64,000 bases of DNA, taken from positions 372,001 through 436,000 of the forward strand of contig NSGV01000003.1 in NCBI GenBank assembly GCA_002300355.1. The letters are read 5' to 3'. Position 1 is the stretch's first letter, and each line of letters starts with the position of its first letter. The notes under the pieces were generated by a model. That model was not told the origin of the DNA, did no database searches, and saw only the letters and a program-made list of their open reading frames with translations. Position numbers and translations under genes: made by a program. This document shows, piece after piece, positions 9,140 through 18,014 of this stretch. The stretch comes from Streptomyces sp. TLI_235 (GTDB lineage: Bacteria; Actinomycetota; Actinomycetes; Streptomycetales; Streptomycetaceae).

Positions 9140-9634
9140 TCAGCGGGTCCTTGACCGCGTCCGGTGGTCCGCTGTGCTGGAGACGTTGGCTCGGAGGGTG
9201 GGTGCGGCGAGGAGGGCGGTGACGCGGGTGCGGGAAAGGACGCCGAGGAGGTACCCGTCGTCGTCGACGACGGGCCACGGGTCGAGGCGTTTGACGTGCA
9301 TGGTCATTGCGGCGAGCGAGAGGGCCAGGGTGGGCCAGGCGAACGGGCCGCACTGGCGCATTGCGTCGCTGACCCGGGAGTGGGCGGTGTACCAGGTGCA
9401 GGCGAGGAACGGGGCGAGCGAGGCGGGGGTCACCAGGCCTTGGCATCGGTCGTCGTCCGTGCACACCAGCAGGCAGGTGGCGCCGGTGTCGGTCAGGAGG
9501 CGGTCGGCCTGCTCGATGCTGGCGCCGGCGGTGATGCGCGGCCCGCAGGGTTCCATTGCGTCTGCGGCCGTCAGCCCGTGTCTACCAGCAGTGGTCGGGG
9601 TGGTCGGGGTGGTCGGGTGTTTCCGGGTGGTCAT
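9140..9634 (-). CDS. CBS domain protein
   Basis: A 164-residue protein with a low-complexity Thr/Pro N-terminus (codon repeat GGTGGTCGG on the plus strand) and two CBS motifs: about 24-80 (TAADAMEPCG, LLTDTGATCLLVCTDDDRCQ) and 90-150 (RVSDAMRQCG, PWPVVDDDGYLLGVLSRTRV). CBS pairs bind adenine nucleotides and usually sense energy state. ATG at 9634 is the first start before the conserved part. Stand-alone; partner unknown. Confidence 0.8.
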   Translation of the reverse strand: MTTRKHPTTPTTPTTAGRHGLTAADAMEPCGPRITAGASIEQADRLLTDTGATCLLVCTDDDRCQGLVTPASLAPFLACTWYTAHSRVSDAMRQCGPFAWPTLALSLAAMTMHVKRLDPWPVVDDDGYLLGVLSRTRVTALLAAPTLRANVSSTADHRTRSRTR

Positions 9635-9869
9635 GGTGTCACCGAATCCTGCCCCGGCTCGGCCCCGCCGCCGGTGCCCGCGTGTCCGGAACGAGGCCGG
9701 TGCGACGGCCGGGATCGACAAGCCCTGAACACTGCACCCCACCCTACGCCGCTCCCCGGCCCGACCCGCGCCGCTCACCGGCCTGCTGCCCGCCCCGCGG
9801 TTCACCGACAGGGAGGGCCGGAAGGCGGTCAGTGACGTCCGGCGTTCTTTGTGAGGCGGCCTCCGTCTC

Positions 9870-10079
9870 ACCCGGGCGCCGAAAGAGGTCCGGTGTGAAG
9901 TGGTGAGGGAGTCCAGTGATCCTCTGGGCGGTTCGCAGAACGCGCTCCCCCACCCCCACGGCGGACGCGATCAGCCGGACATGCGCCGAGACCGGCTCAC
10001 CACGCGCGTCGAGAGCCAGGAGACGCGCAACCGCGACCCGGCGGGCCTGATCACGCCCCAATACAACTCGTTCGTCCAC
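9870..10079 (-). pseudogene. N-terminal remnant of a Mu/rve-type transposase
   Basis: The first 65 codons from 10079 give a helix-turn-helix-like stretch (ARRVAVARLLALDARGE, then AHVRLIASAVGVGERVL) typical of the DNA-binding N-terminus of large DDE transposases of streptomycetes. After about residue 65 the frame becomes random. No catalytic domain follows, so it is a fragment. Confidence 0.35.
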
Positions 10080-10345
10080 ACCTCATCAGTGACACCCCAT
10101 CACCGGCCACGACACCGAAAACGCAAAACACCTGACAGCGGCAAACGACATGCGCTAGCAGCACCACCCCGGACCCCCGCCATCCATACCGGGCGACACC
10201 GCCACGACCAGCACAAACGACAACAACAACAGCACCCAAACGACAAACCACGACAGCCGGCACTGAGCAGCCGACCAGCAGGAACAAGACCTCAGCCACT
10301 GCCAGAACACCGACGCCCCGCCACTGCCACTCCCCCGACGCGCAC
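10080..10345 (+). other. A+C-rich, T-poor strand-skewed stretch
   Basis: The plus strand here is almost devoid of T and has runs such as CGACAACAACAACAGCACC. No gene is convincing on either strand: the minus frame encodes only Val/Gly-rich low-complexity sequence. Composition differs clearly from the flanks. Confidence 0.5.
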
Positions 10346-10382
10346 CAACCTGTGTCCAGTGGAAGCGATGAATCGCGAATTC

Positions 10383-10586
10383 TCAGTGCCAGCCGGTAAT
10401 GTTCTGGCCTCCGGGACCGGGGTCCCCGTTGGACAGGAAGCCGATCAGACCGCAGATCACCACGATCACCGCGAGCAGGACCAGCCAGAAGGTGTCCTCG
10501 AATCCGTAGTGGCGTGGTGGGCGGCCGGGTCGGTCACTGTCTCTCTCGGCACTGGGACCCTCGACGTCGTTGTCATCATCTGGCAC
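10383..10586 (-). CDS. Small single-span membrane protein (a)
   Basis: A 67-residue protein from a GTG at 10586 preceded by GGAGGAG. An acidic N-terminus rich in Asp/Arg/Pro is followed by a membrane span WLVLLAVIVVICGLIGFL near residues 36-54 and a short Gly/Pro tail. It has the same plan as the genes at 10631, 51277 and 50899. Function unknown. It reads in the same direction as its neighbour and lies 44 bp downstream of it, so they may be co-transcribed. Confidence 0.6.
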   Translation of the reverse strand: MPDDDNDVEGPSAERDSDRPGRPPRHYGFEDTFWLVLLAVIVVICGLIGFLSNGDPGPGGQNITGWH

Positions 10587-10630
10587 CGTGCTCCTCCCCC
10601 CGGCCCGTAGGCCTCTGGCGTGCGGGAACG

Positions 10631-10849
10631 TCACTTGTAGGGCGGCATGTTGTAGGCCGGGCTTCCGGGGCTCCAGTCCATGTGGGACACGAGGATGGCC
10701 AGAAGGAGCACGACCACGATCACGACGAGCACCCCCACCCAGAAACTGTCCACAGGTCCGGGACGGTGCGGCTCCGGCGAGCTGCTAAGCCGATCACCAC
10801 CGCCCTCACCATCACGGTCCTCGGCATCGCTGTCCCCACCAGGTGCCAC
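10631..10849 (-). CDS. Small single-span membrane protein (b)
   Basis: A 72-residue protein starting at GTG 10849, preceded by AAGGAGGGGCC. It has an acidic N-terminus (VAPGGDSDAEDRDGEGG) and a single span FWVGVLVVIVVVLLLAILV, then SHMDW. It is clearly homologous to the gene at 51277, with the same start region, the same span and SHM(D/N)W after it. The bases around the start (GGTGCCACGGCCCCTCCTT) are also shared. Role unknown. Confidence 0.65.
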   Translation of the reverse strand: MAPGGDSDAEDRDGEGGGDRLSSSPEPHRPGPVDSFWVGVLVVIVVVLLLAILVSHMDWSPGSPAYNMPPYK

Positions 10850-10976
10850 GGCCCCTCCTTCGCCCAAAGCCATGGCACCGCCCCACACGGCAGGCGTCAA
10901 GACCGCCCGCAACGACCCACCCCGCCCGCGCGCGGCCACCGGCCGGGCGCCGCCCCCTGAGGGTGGGTCGTGGGTG

Positions 10977-11150
10977 TCAGCCGAGGTGCTCGGTGAGCTG
11001 CTCGATGATCCAGTCGGTGACCGAGCGGGCGATGCCGGAGGCTGCACCGCGGGTGATCTGCCCGGCGAGCAGCTCGCCGGGCTCCTTGGCCTCGGCCGGG
11101 GTGTGGTGGGGTGCGGTCGGCTGCGCGGGGACCGCCGCGCAGCGGGGGGT
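10977..11150 (-). pseudogene. Short C-terminal fragment of a helical protein
   Basis: A minus-strand frame ending at TGA 10977 reads PGELLAGQITRGAASGIARS and TDWIIEQLTEHLG, an amphipathic helix pair that looks genuine. No ATG, GTG or TTG start follows the upstream in-frame stop, so it is probably a remnant. It resembles in style the C-terminus of the small protein at 45464. Confidence 0.35.
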
Positions 11151-11667
11151 CTACCAGACGAGGAGGCCGCGACCTGCAAGGGCGACAAGAGGGACAGTGC
11201 CACAACGCAAGCCACAGCAGTCATCCATCAGATGGCTGACCAGCAGCGTCGGATGTCGCCCTCACTGCCACAGGCCTGGCGCCCCATCACTACCGCTCCC
11301 TTGACGCGCACCATACCCGGTGCGGGCCACGGACCGGCTGGGGCCGGGCCGGTTGGTCCGGTGTCCGCGGTGCAGACGGCTGTGCAGCTCCGTGCCGGCC
11401 GACGTGGGAGAGCTGTCGGATGCGCAGTTGGCGCTTTGAACAGGTGTTCCCGTAGATGCGCCTGGACCAGTGATTAAGCATCACCGGGCCGATGCTCCAA
11501 CGGCTTTGGGCCTGCCCTCCCAGTAAAATGAGGCTGGGGGGCGAAGTGCTGCGGAGGCAGTCTGCGCCCTCATATGGCGAGGGAGCCCCCGTTGATGACC
11601 TGCGCCTTGCCCGCGCCGGTCGGGGACTCCCAGCCGATACCCGCTGTCTACAACAGGAGCACCTGTC
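11151..11667. other. Intergenic region before the peptide gene
   Basis: No gene is supported. Open frames have no recognisable domain. The promoter of the peptide gene at 11668 should lie near its 3' end but no clear boxes stand out. Confidence 0.4.
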
Positions 11668-11829
11668 ATGAAGCGTACCTTCCAGTCCCTGGCAGCAAGA
11701 GCACGTGCGCGTCTTCGGGGGTGGCGGCCCCAGGTCGGGGTCCTCGGCCGGCGGGCGCTGCTTGGCGCCGCCTACGCCGCCGGGGGTCTCCCCTTCACCC
11801 TGCTCGGGCACTACCTCATGACCCGCTGA
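11668..11829 (+). CDS. 53-residue cationic peptide, possible RiPP precursor
   Basis: A short gene with a good ribosome site (CAGGAG, about eight bases before ATG). The product is strongly basic at the start (MKRTFQSLAARARARLRGW), then has a hydrophobic helix (RALLGAAYAAGGLPFTLLG) and ends HYLMTR. It sits 30-40 bases before an FxsB-type radical SAM remnant, where a precursor gene would be expected, with a hairpin between. It lacks the terminal FxSxx motif of FxsA, so it may be a divergent precursor or an unrelated small membrane peptide. Confidence 0.5.
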   Translation: MKRTFQSLAARARARLRGWRPQVGVLGRRALLGAAYAAGGLPFTLLGHYLMTR

Positions 11830-11835
11830 CCTGAC

Positions 11836-11867
11836 CGGGCCGGTAGCCGCTGGCGGCTACCGGCCCG
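11836..11867 (+). terminator. Strong hairpin between peptide gene and fxsB remnant
   Basis: CGGGCCGGTAGCCGC pairs with its perfect complement across two or four unpaired bases, seven bases after the peptide stop codon. No U-run follows. It could be a terminator or an attenuator that sets the precursor-to-enzyme ratio. Confidence 0.6.
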
Positions 11868-12920
11868 CAATTCGTGCTGGAGGTGCACAGTCCCTGTGAT
11901 CTCGCCTGCGATCACTGCTACGTCTACGAGCACGCGGACACCAGTTGGCGCGGCAGGCCGCAGGCCGTCCCTGGAGCACGTCCCGGCCAGGACAGCCGAG
12001 CGACTCTACGACTACGCTCGAACGCACGACCGGTCCTGCCGCGCACGTTGTGCTGCACGGCGGGGAACCCCTGCTGGCCGAACGAGCCCTGTCGCACCGG
12101 CGATTTCGAACGAACGTTCCCGCAACCTGCGGATCCACACCAACGGCGTCCTGCTCAGTACGGCCTTCCGCGACCTCTTCGCCGAGTACGGCATCAAAGT
12201 CGGCATCTCCCTCGACGGCGACCGCGCCGCCAACGACCGGCACCGCCGCTTCGCCGACGGCCGCTCCAGCCACGCCAAGGTCCTCGCCGCCCTCCACCTG
12301 CTGCGCCGCCCCGAGTACCGCCACCTCTACGCCGGACTGCTGTGCACCATCGACGTCGAGAACGACCCCGTCGCGGTCCTCGACGCCCTGCTCGGCCTCG
12401 AACCGCCGCGGATCGACTTTCTCCTCCCGCACGCCACCTGGGACGCCCCGCCCCTACGCCCGGCACGCCGGCGGCGGACTGTACGCCCACCGCTACCGAA
12501 CCGGCAGCGGCTTTGCCAACCCCTCGGCCTTCTGCGGAGACCTGAGCAGCTCATCACCACCGTCCGCGACCGGATCGGTCCGGCCGCCGCCGCGGCACTG
12601 TGTGCCCGCATCCCGTTCGAGCTACCGGTCCCCGCTCGCGGCGACAGCGCACACCCGCCCACGCTGGGCCGGCTGCTCGTCGGCGGCAGGCCCGGCTGAC
12701 CGCCACCGCCGACGTCTTCACTGTCCGCGGCACCGCCGTCGCCTGGGACACCCCGGCTCGCGGCGCCTGCTAGCCCGGCCGCCGGACAGCGCTGCCGGAT
12801 GGACGGTCGCTCTGGAGGACACCGACCCGCAGCGGGACAACTGTCACTGGCAGGGCGGCGGCCGGCGGGGCAACGAGGCCCTGCAGGGCTGGACGGGCGC
12901 ACTCCGGGAGGCCTGAGAAA
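11868..12920 (+). pseudogene. fxsB: fxsB-like radical SAM/SPASM peptide maturase, degraded
   Basis: Pieces of one radical SAM protein lie in different plus-strand frames, in family order: LEVHSPCDLACDHCYVYEHA (the CxxxCxxC cluster-binding motif), VVLHGGEPLL, LRIHTNGVLLSTAFRDLF, VGISLDGDRAANDRHRRFAD, a long intact stretch to about LLPHATWD, then GGGLYAHRYRTGSGFANPS and a C-terminal EDTDPQRD piece. These match FxsB maturases that crosslink RiPP precursors. The middle SPASM segment and the HExxH end are deleted or shifted, so the enzyme cannot work. Confidence 0.75.
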
Positions 12921-13129
12921 CTCGTCGGCCGCGACCTGCCCAGATACGCCCCCGGCCTCGCCGAACCCTGACTGGCCCAGTACTGGGCCTCCGTGGAGGT
13001 CCCCTACCGGCCGTTCTACTCCTACGGGGAGATCCTCGCCCCGTTCGGCGACGCACCCGGGCCAGCCCGCCAACCAGGGCGTCGACGCCGCCTACCGCAC
13101 CGTGGCCAAGGAGCCTTGGGTGCCGTCGG

Positions 13130-13225
13130 TTCGCCAGCCAAGTGGCTGTCTCCGGCCAGGTCGAGAAGGTCAACCGTGATGAGACCGCCAACTACTTCCG
13201 CAATCGCCCGCACGGCTTCCCCGCG
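13130..13225 (+). pseudogene. PdxH-like oxidase C-terminal remnant
   Basis: A short piece reading QVAVSGQVEKVNRDETANYF then RNRPHG matches the signature region of pyridoxamine 5'-phosphate oxidases (V-x-G-x-V-E-x-(V/L), then YFxxRPxGS). It begins and ends abruptly between the fxsB and fxsT remnants, so it is a joined fragment. Confidence 0.4.
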
Positions 13226-13490
13226 CCCGACTCACCTACTGGTCGGTCCGCAGCGCAACCCGTCCCTCACCGGGCGCGCCAAGGTCCTCGACGACTGCGT
13301 GAACAGCTGGTCGGCGGCCCCACCGCGGTGCCCACCCTTCAGACCTATACGGCTTGCGGCGTCGGCAAGACCCAGGTCGCCCTGGAGTATGCCCACCGGT
13401 ACACGTCGCACTACGACCTGGTCTGATGGATCGACGCGGAGCAGGCCGATTCCGTCGTGCACGACCTCGCCGAACTGGCTCCAGTGCTGG
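13226..13490 (+). pseudogene. fxsT: fxsT-like NB-ARC regulator remnant
   Basis: Frames between 13226 and 13490 give, in order, RNPSLTGRAKVLDD, REQLVGGPTAVPTLQT, GVGKTQVALEYAHRYTSHYD (P-loop and following helix) and WIDAEQADSVVHDLAELA. This is the start of the NB-ARC domain of FxsT, the TPR/NB-ARC partner of Fxs RiPP loci. A stop interrupts WxWID at about 13426, and the P-loop Gly run is altered. The TPR part is missing. Confidence 0.6.
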
Positions 13491-13573
13491 CCGGACATGG
13501 GAGGCTCCCGTCGTGTGAATACGGTCCAGTGCCGGAACGGCGCTGGGTCACGGACAGCGAGGAGGTCAGTGAG

Positions 13574-14845
13574 GTGACGGAGCCAGGTCGCGCCGTGGTC
13601 TCGTTGCGGGGGCACCAGGAGGAGGCGCTGGAGGCCATCGTGCGGGGCCTGACGCCTCGTCCGGGGCGGCCGGCCTCGCCGGGTGGGCTGCGGGTGACGG
13701 TGCAGATGGCCACCGGTTCCGGGAAGTCGTACGTGGGGGCGGCGGCCGGGCAGAAGCTCGCCCCGCGCGGGACCGTGCCGGTGGTGGTGCCGACGCTGGA
13801 CCTGCTGGTGCAGATGATCGGCTCGTGGCGGGCCGTCGGCCGCTCCGGGGCCATGCACGCGATCTGCTCCCTGGTCGACGGTGAGCTGCCCTACGGTGTG
13901 AGGGCGACGACCAGTCCGTTGATGATCGGCATGTGGCTGCAGCACGCCGCGAAGCACCGCCGGCCCACCACGCTGTTCGCGACCTACACCTCGGTCGGGG
14001 CCGTGGCGGACGCGTACGCCTACTGGGCCGAGCGCCAGGGCGAGCCGTTGCCGCCGCTGGCGCTCCTGGTGGCCGATGAGGCGCACCGGTCCTCGGGGAG
14101 TGTCGAGAAGACCTGGACCGTGGTCCATCATCAGGCGGAGATTCCGGCGGAGCGCCGGCTGTACGTGACCGCCACCCCGCGGATCTGGGCACCGCCCAGT
14201 GCAGCCATGAGGCGGCGCGAGGACGCCCGCCAGCCGCTGCCCGAGGAGCTCGCAGTGTCCATGGACGATGTGCGCGTCTACGGGCCGCAGGTGTTCACGC
14301 TGGGCCTCGCGGAGGCCATCGACCGCAAGCTTCTCGCGCCGTTCGAGGTCGTGGTCCTGGAGCTGCGCGACCCGCTCGCCGACCGCGCTGGTGCGGCGCG
14401 GCAGGGCATGCCGTTCGGGCCCGGTGCCGGTGAGGCTGCGGACGGGAGCGGGGACGAGGTGCCGGCCGCACACCTCGCCGCGATCCAGGCCGGGGTCGTG
14501 AAGACGATGGTCGAGCGCGGCCTGGAGCGGTGCATCACCTTCCACAACCGCACTCTCGAAGCCCGGTACTTCTCCGAGACCCTGAACCAGACGGTAGAGA
14601 AGCTGCATCTCGACAATGCTCAGAAATACCCGGCCGAAATGTGGGCGCAGTGGCTGTCCGGTGAGCACGGCGTCGATTTTCGTAAGCAGGTGATCTGCGG
14701 GTTCGGGCGGGGCGAGGAGGACGACGGTCTGAGGCACCGGATCGTCTCCCAGTGCCGGGTTCTCGGCGAGGGCGTGGACATCCCGAATGCAGACTCGGTC
14801 GTACTAACCTCCGTGTTTCGCTTCGCGTCGGCTGATCTGGGGTGA
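13574..14845 (+). pseudogene. SF2 DEAD/DEAH helicase, 3' truncated
   Basis: From a GTG with GAGGAGG nine bases ahead, 423 codons. Motif I is MATGSGKS (about residue 48), motif II is ADEAHR, and motif III is TATP. The second RecA domain starts with ERCITFHNRTLEARYF and reaches VLGEGVDIPNADSVVLTSVF, where the protein changes abruptly into sequence near the IS1380 transposase. Motif VI (QxxGRxxR) is lost. Relatives are 600-900 residues long, so this is a truncated and probably inactive plasmid or island helicase. Confidence 0.75.
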
Positions 14846-16430
14846 TCTCCAGGTTGAAGGTCGTGGGGTTGCCGTCGGACGGTGGGCATGCCGAGGGCCC
14901 GGCGCGATGGCCGGGTGCTCCTGGTTCCTCGTGTCGTGGTGGTCAGGGGCGGCTTGGTCTGTCAGGTGGCCGGTCGGGGTAGTGCCACCAGGCGGTTGAA
15001 CGCCGCGGTCAGTTCGTGGCGCCAGGGCCAGGTGGCGGCGATCCGCAGGTGTAGGCGGCGCGCTCCGCGCGTGATCCGGGCGGCAGCGTGCAGGAGGCGG
15101 TAGCGGAGCTTTTTGGGCTCGGCGGTGGCCAACTCGCCGTCCAGCAGCAGGGTCCGCGCCCAGGCGAGCAGGTCGATGGCGGTCAGGGACAGCTCCAGCC
15201 AGGCCGCATTGATGGCGAAGTGGCGGGAGGGGAAGCGCCCGAAGCCGGTGGTCTTGCCGCAGCGGATGTGGTCCTCGACTCGGGCGTGAGCGCGGTGGCG
15301 GACCTCCAGGTACTGGATCGAGCCGCCGCCGGCGACGGGCGTGTCGGTGAGGAAGACCTGGTGGCGCATGCCTTCGTCCTGGTCGAAGAGGGACAGTTGG
15401 GCGCCGGGGTGGGGACGCTCGCGGCGGACGATGATGCGGGTGCCGTCCGGGTATCCGGTGAGGTCGACCAGGCCGGTCAGCTCGGTGACTTCGGCACCGG
15501 CGCGAAGGGTGCCGTCCTGTTCCAGAGCCGGGTGCCAGACCTGGTCGGGTAGGACCCGGATGGCCTTGCGGACCTGTTCGGTGACGGCGTGTCCGACGGA
15601 GAAGGTGGTCTGGATGCCTCGCTGCCTGAGGGCGCGTAGGTGGGCGAGGAAGGCTTTGGCGCTGCCCGCGCTGTCGGCGCGGATGAGGACCGGGGTGCCG
15701 TGGCGGTGGGCGTCGGGGATCTGCGCGAGGGCCGCGTCGACGACCGTGATGTGGTCGGCCGCGGTGTTCGCTCCGGCGTTGCCGGGTCGCAGGATGCCGG
15801 CCAGGGCCTCGCCGGTGTTGTCCAGGAAGCAGAGCATCGGGTGGTAGCCGAAGCCGCGTTTGTAGGTGGCGGCCGCTTCTTCCTTCTCGGAGTGGCAGGT
15901 GACCAGGGTGGCGTCGATGTCCAGGACCAGGTCGGGCAGTTGACGTCCTCCGGCGCGGGCCGGCGGTATCCCGTCCGTGGTCTCGGCGGTCTGCAGCCAG
16001 GCGACCTCGCGGGCAGCGGCCCGGGCTGCCCGCAGCGCGTTCAGGTTGTTGGTGTCGATGCCCGCGAGCAGGCGCCAGGCGGTCGGGGTGGAGGCGACCG
16101 GGCCGAACACGTCGCGCTGGTCGCGCAGCACGGCCAGGTCTCGGATCGCCTCGCCTCCGTCGGCGAGCATCACCGCCAGGTCCACCGCGACGCGGCCGGG
16201 ATCGTGCCCGGTCCCGCGCGGCCGCAGTCGGCGCAGGGCGTCGCTGAAGGCGCTGGTCAGCGTGGTGGCGTCGGCCAGATCCGCGAGCAGACGCGAGCCG
16301 GCGTGGCTGACCACCCCGTGCCCGTCGGCGCTGACGACGAGCTTGGGTCGGGACCGGGTAGGGTGCACGCAGAAAGTGCCTTCCTGCTGGTACGACTGGG
16401 ACCTTAGACAAGCCTCATCGTTGCAGCTCA
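14820..16430 (-). mobile_element. IS1380-like element (ends not resolved)
   Basis: Contains one transposase gene. The left boundary is where the helicase frame ends at about 14820. The right boundary is uncertain. A hairpin made by GAAAGTGCCTTC (near 16373) and GAAGGCACTTTC (near 16431) lies just upstream of the transposase. No helicase continuation is found to the right, so insertion came with a deletion or later rearrangement. Confidence 0.5.
14962..16368 (-). CDS. IS1380 family transposase
   Basis: A 468-residue transposase from GTG 16368. The DDE residues are visible in LDIDATLVTCHSEKE (first Asp), LIRADSAGSAKAFL (second Asp) and LEVRHRAHARVEDHIR (Glu region). KRGFGYHPM and HFAINAAWLELS are typical IS1380 segments. 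The frame is intact and of full family length. Confidence 0.85.
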   Translation of the reverse strand: MHPTRSRPKLVVSADGHGVVSHAGSRLLADLADATTLTSAFSDALRRLRPRGTGHDPGRVAVDLAVMLADGGEAIRDLAVLRDQRDVFGPVASTPTAWRLLAGIDTNNLNALRAARAAAREVAWLQTAETTDGIPPARAGGRQLPDLVLDIDATLVTCHSEKEEAAATYKRGFGYHPMLCFLDNTGEALAGILRPGNAGANTAADHITVVDAALAQIPDAHRHGTPVLIRADSAGSAKAFLAHLRALRQRGIQTTFSVGHAVTEQVRKAIRVLPDQVWHPALEQDGTLRAGAEVTELTGLVDLTGYPDGTRIIVRRERPHPGAQLSLFDQDEGMRHQVFLTDTPVAGGGSIQYLEVRHRAHARVEDHIRCGKTTGFGRFPSRHFAINAAWLELSLTAIDLLAWARTLLLDGELATAEPKKLRYRLLHAAARITRGARRLHLRIAATWPWRHELTAAFNRLVALPRPAT

Positions 16431-16678
16431 GAAGGCACTTTCGCTTTTCCGATCATGATCCGGACGCGCCCCCAGATGAAACGCGCAGGCTAGTACTGCA
16501 TCAGGCAACGTTCGCCCCGTCGACGGGCGTGACTCCGTCTCATGTGGAGCAGCAAGTCATGCGCGATGATGCGACACGGCCCAGGATCGCTATGTGAACA
16601 GGCGGACGTCGCCGTCGCCTGATTCCGGCCCAGACGTGGCAGCCCCAAGCCGCGCCTCCGCGATCTGGAAGGACCCAA

Positions 16679-16966
16679 ATGCCGATCGTCCTCATCTCCC
16701 CCGAGTTCACACAGGAGCAGTACGAGGAGACCAACCGCAAGTTGACGGGGGGCAAGAACCGGATGGAATCTCCAGCCGACTGGCCCGTAGAAGGTTTGCT
16801 CGCACACATCGCGGGACAGGGCGAGAGCACGTTCCGCGTCGTCGACGTCTGGGAGTCCGAGGAGGCCCTCAACCGCTTCGCCGAGATCCTTATTCCGATC
16901 CTTCGTGAGGTTGGTGTCGAGGGCGACCCGGAGGTGTATCCGGCACTCACATATGTGTCCGCCTAA
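16679..16966 (+). CDS. Small antibiotic-monooxygenase-like protein
   Basis: A 95-residue protein with GGAAGGA before the ATG. It has the size and pattern of a ferredoxin-like alpha/beta barrel: an early strand (MPIVLISPEF), a helix (EEYETNRKL type), LLAHIAGQGESTFRVVDVWE, then EEALNRFAEILIPIL. Relatives fall in the ABM superfamily, or among general dimeric barrel proteins of unknown substrate. Its stop codon abuts a truncated gene read from the other strand. Confidence 0.65.
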   Translation: MPIVLISPEFTQEQYEETNRKLTGGKNRMESPADWPVEGLLAHIAGQGESTFRVVDVWESEEALNRFAEILIPILREVGVEGDPEVYPALTYVSA

Positions 16967-16969
16967 CTC

Positions 16970-17540
16970 CCGGCTGAGCCGGGCGACCTCCAAGGCGAGG
17001 GCCTGCCGTTCAGCGAGGATCGTCGCCCGGTCGCCGACGGGCACAGCCAGCAGGACTTCCGGGGGCTGGACAGGCTCGCGCTCCGTCTCCAGCTTCCTCA
17101 GCCGCAGATCCAGGTCGGCGAGCAGGTGATGGTAGTCCTCCAGGGCGTCGCCGAGTTCACCCGCGCGGGCGCTGCTGCGCCTGGCCTCCTGGTCGGCGGC
17201 CTTCAGCTGCCCTTCGAGCTGCAGGACGGCCTGGCTGATCGACGCACTGGTATGCAGTGCCGCCAGGCGCAGCCCGCGCACGCGGTCCCGGTCCTCGGCG
17301 TCGATGCGGGTGCCGCGTTCTTCCTCGACGTGCTTGAAGAGGTCCTCGACGAAGTCCCACTGGGGGATGCGGGTGCCGGCCAGGTAGCGGGAGAGGGGCC
17401 CCGGGCTGACGAAGCACCGTCCCGCAAGTCGGCGGACGGAGAGCGCCAGCTCCAGGAACAGGTCACGCAGCGCTTCGGCGAAGGCTCTGCACTCGCTGTT
17501 GAGATTGCCGTCCGGCGGTTGAAGACTCCCATTCCCACCC
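16970..17540 (-). pseudogene. Helix-turn-helix/coiled-coil regulator, truncated
   Basis: The reliable part reads CRAFAEALRDLFLELALSVR (HTH start), FVSPGPLSRYLAGTRIPQ (recognition region) and a long Glu/Arg/Leu coiled coil to about 16970. This plan occurs in actinobacterial XRE-like proteins. The frame then runs antisense through the monooxygenase-like gene, so the natural C-terminus is lost. The 5' end is also odd: the best ATG and ribosome site near 17530 are in another frame. Confidence 0.5.
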
Positions 17541-18014
17541 CTTTGACCGACCCGACCGGCGCCGGCAATCCATCGCCCCCAGCCGCCCGTCCGGGCGGTC
17601 GTCCCATGCTCCCGTGGTCCGGGGCGGTCACGGGGACGATTCCTCACGATCGGTACCGGGTGCGGCGATGAGCCGGTCGAAGAACGGCACCACCGCGCCG
17701 AACGCACCGGCGCCGTACAGGACGCACTGCGCGGCCGGGGAGCCGGCCAGCCGGGACAGCACCCCCGCCCCGATCCCGGCGAGCGGTGGGCGGCCGGCTG
17801 CGTGGAGGTGATCTCGGCAGGTGAAGCGGGTGCCGGATTGTCCTACATGAGGCCTCCCGCCCGCTGGAAACGAGAGGAATCATGCCAGTGCGCGGTGACA
17901 GCACCGGCGGTGCGTCCGGTCCGCCGGGTGCCGGACCAGCCGCCTGCGGCGGCATCCGGTGTGCCGGGCGCAGCGGCCGCCAGCCTGGTGCCGTTCGTGA
18001 CTGTTGCGGCCGGT
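17541..18014. other. Region with a possible minus-strand C-terminal fragment
   Basis: A minus frame ending at TGA 17628 reads GQSGTRFTCRDHLHAAG and LYGAGAFGAVVPFFDRLIAA, which looks like genuine protein, but no start codon is found. It may be a short remnant. The remainder holds nothing recognisable. Confidence 0.3.

Noticed and set aside
10051..10299. 82-residue hydrophobic minus-strand frame
   Set aside because: Val/Gly/Cys-rich sequence explained by the A+C-skewed DNA; no ribosome site.
16373..16442. GAAAGTGCCTTC/GAAGGCACTTTC pair as the ends of the IS1380 element
   Set aside because: Both arms lie on the same side of the transposase gene, so they form a hairpin, not terminal repeats.
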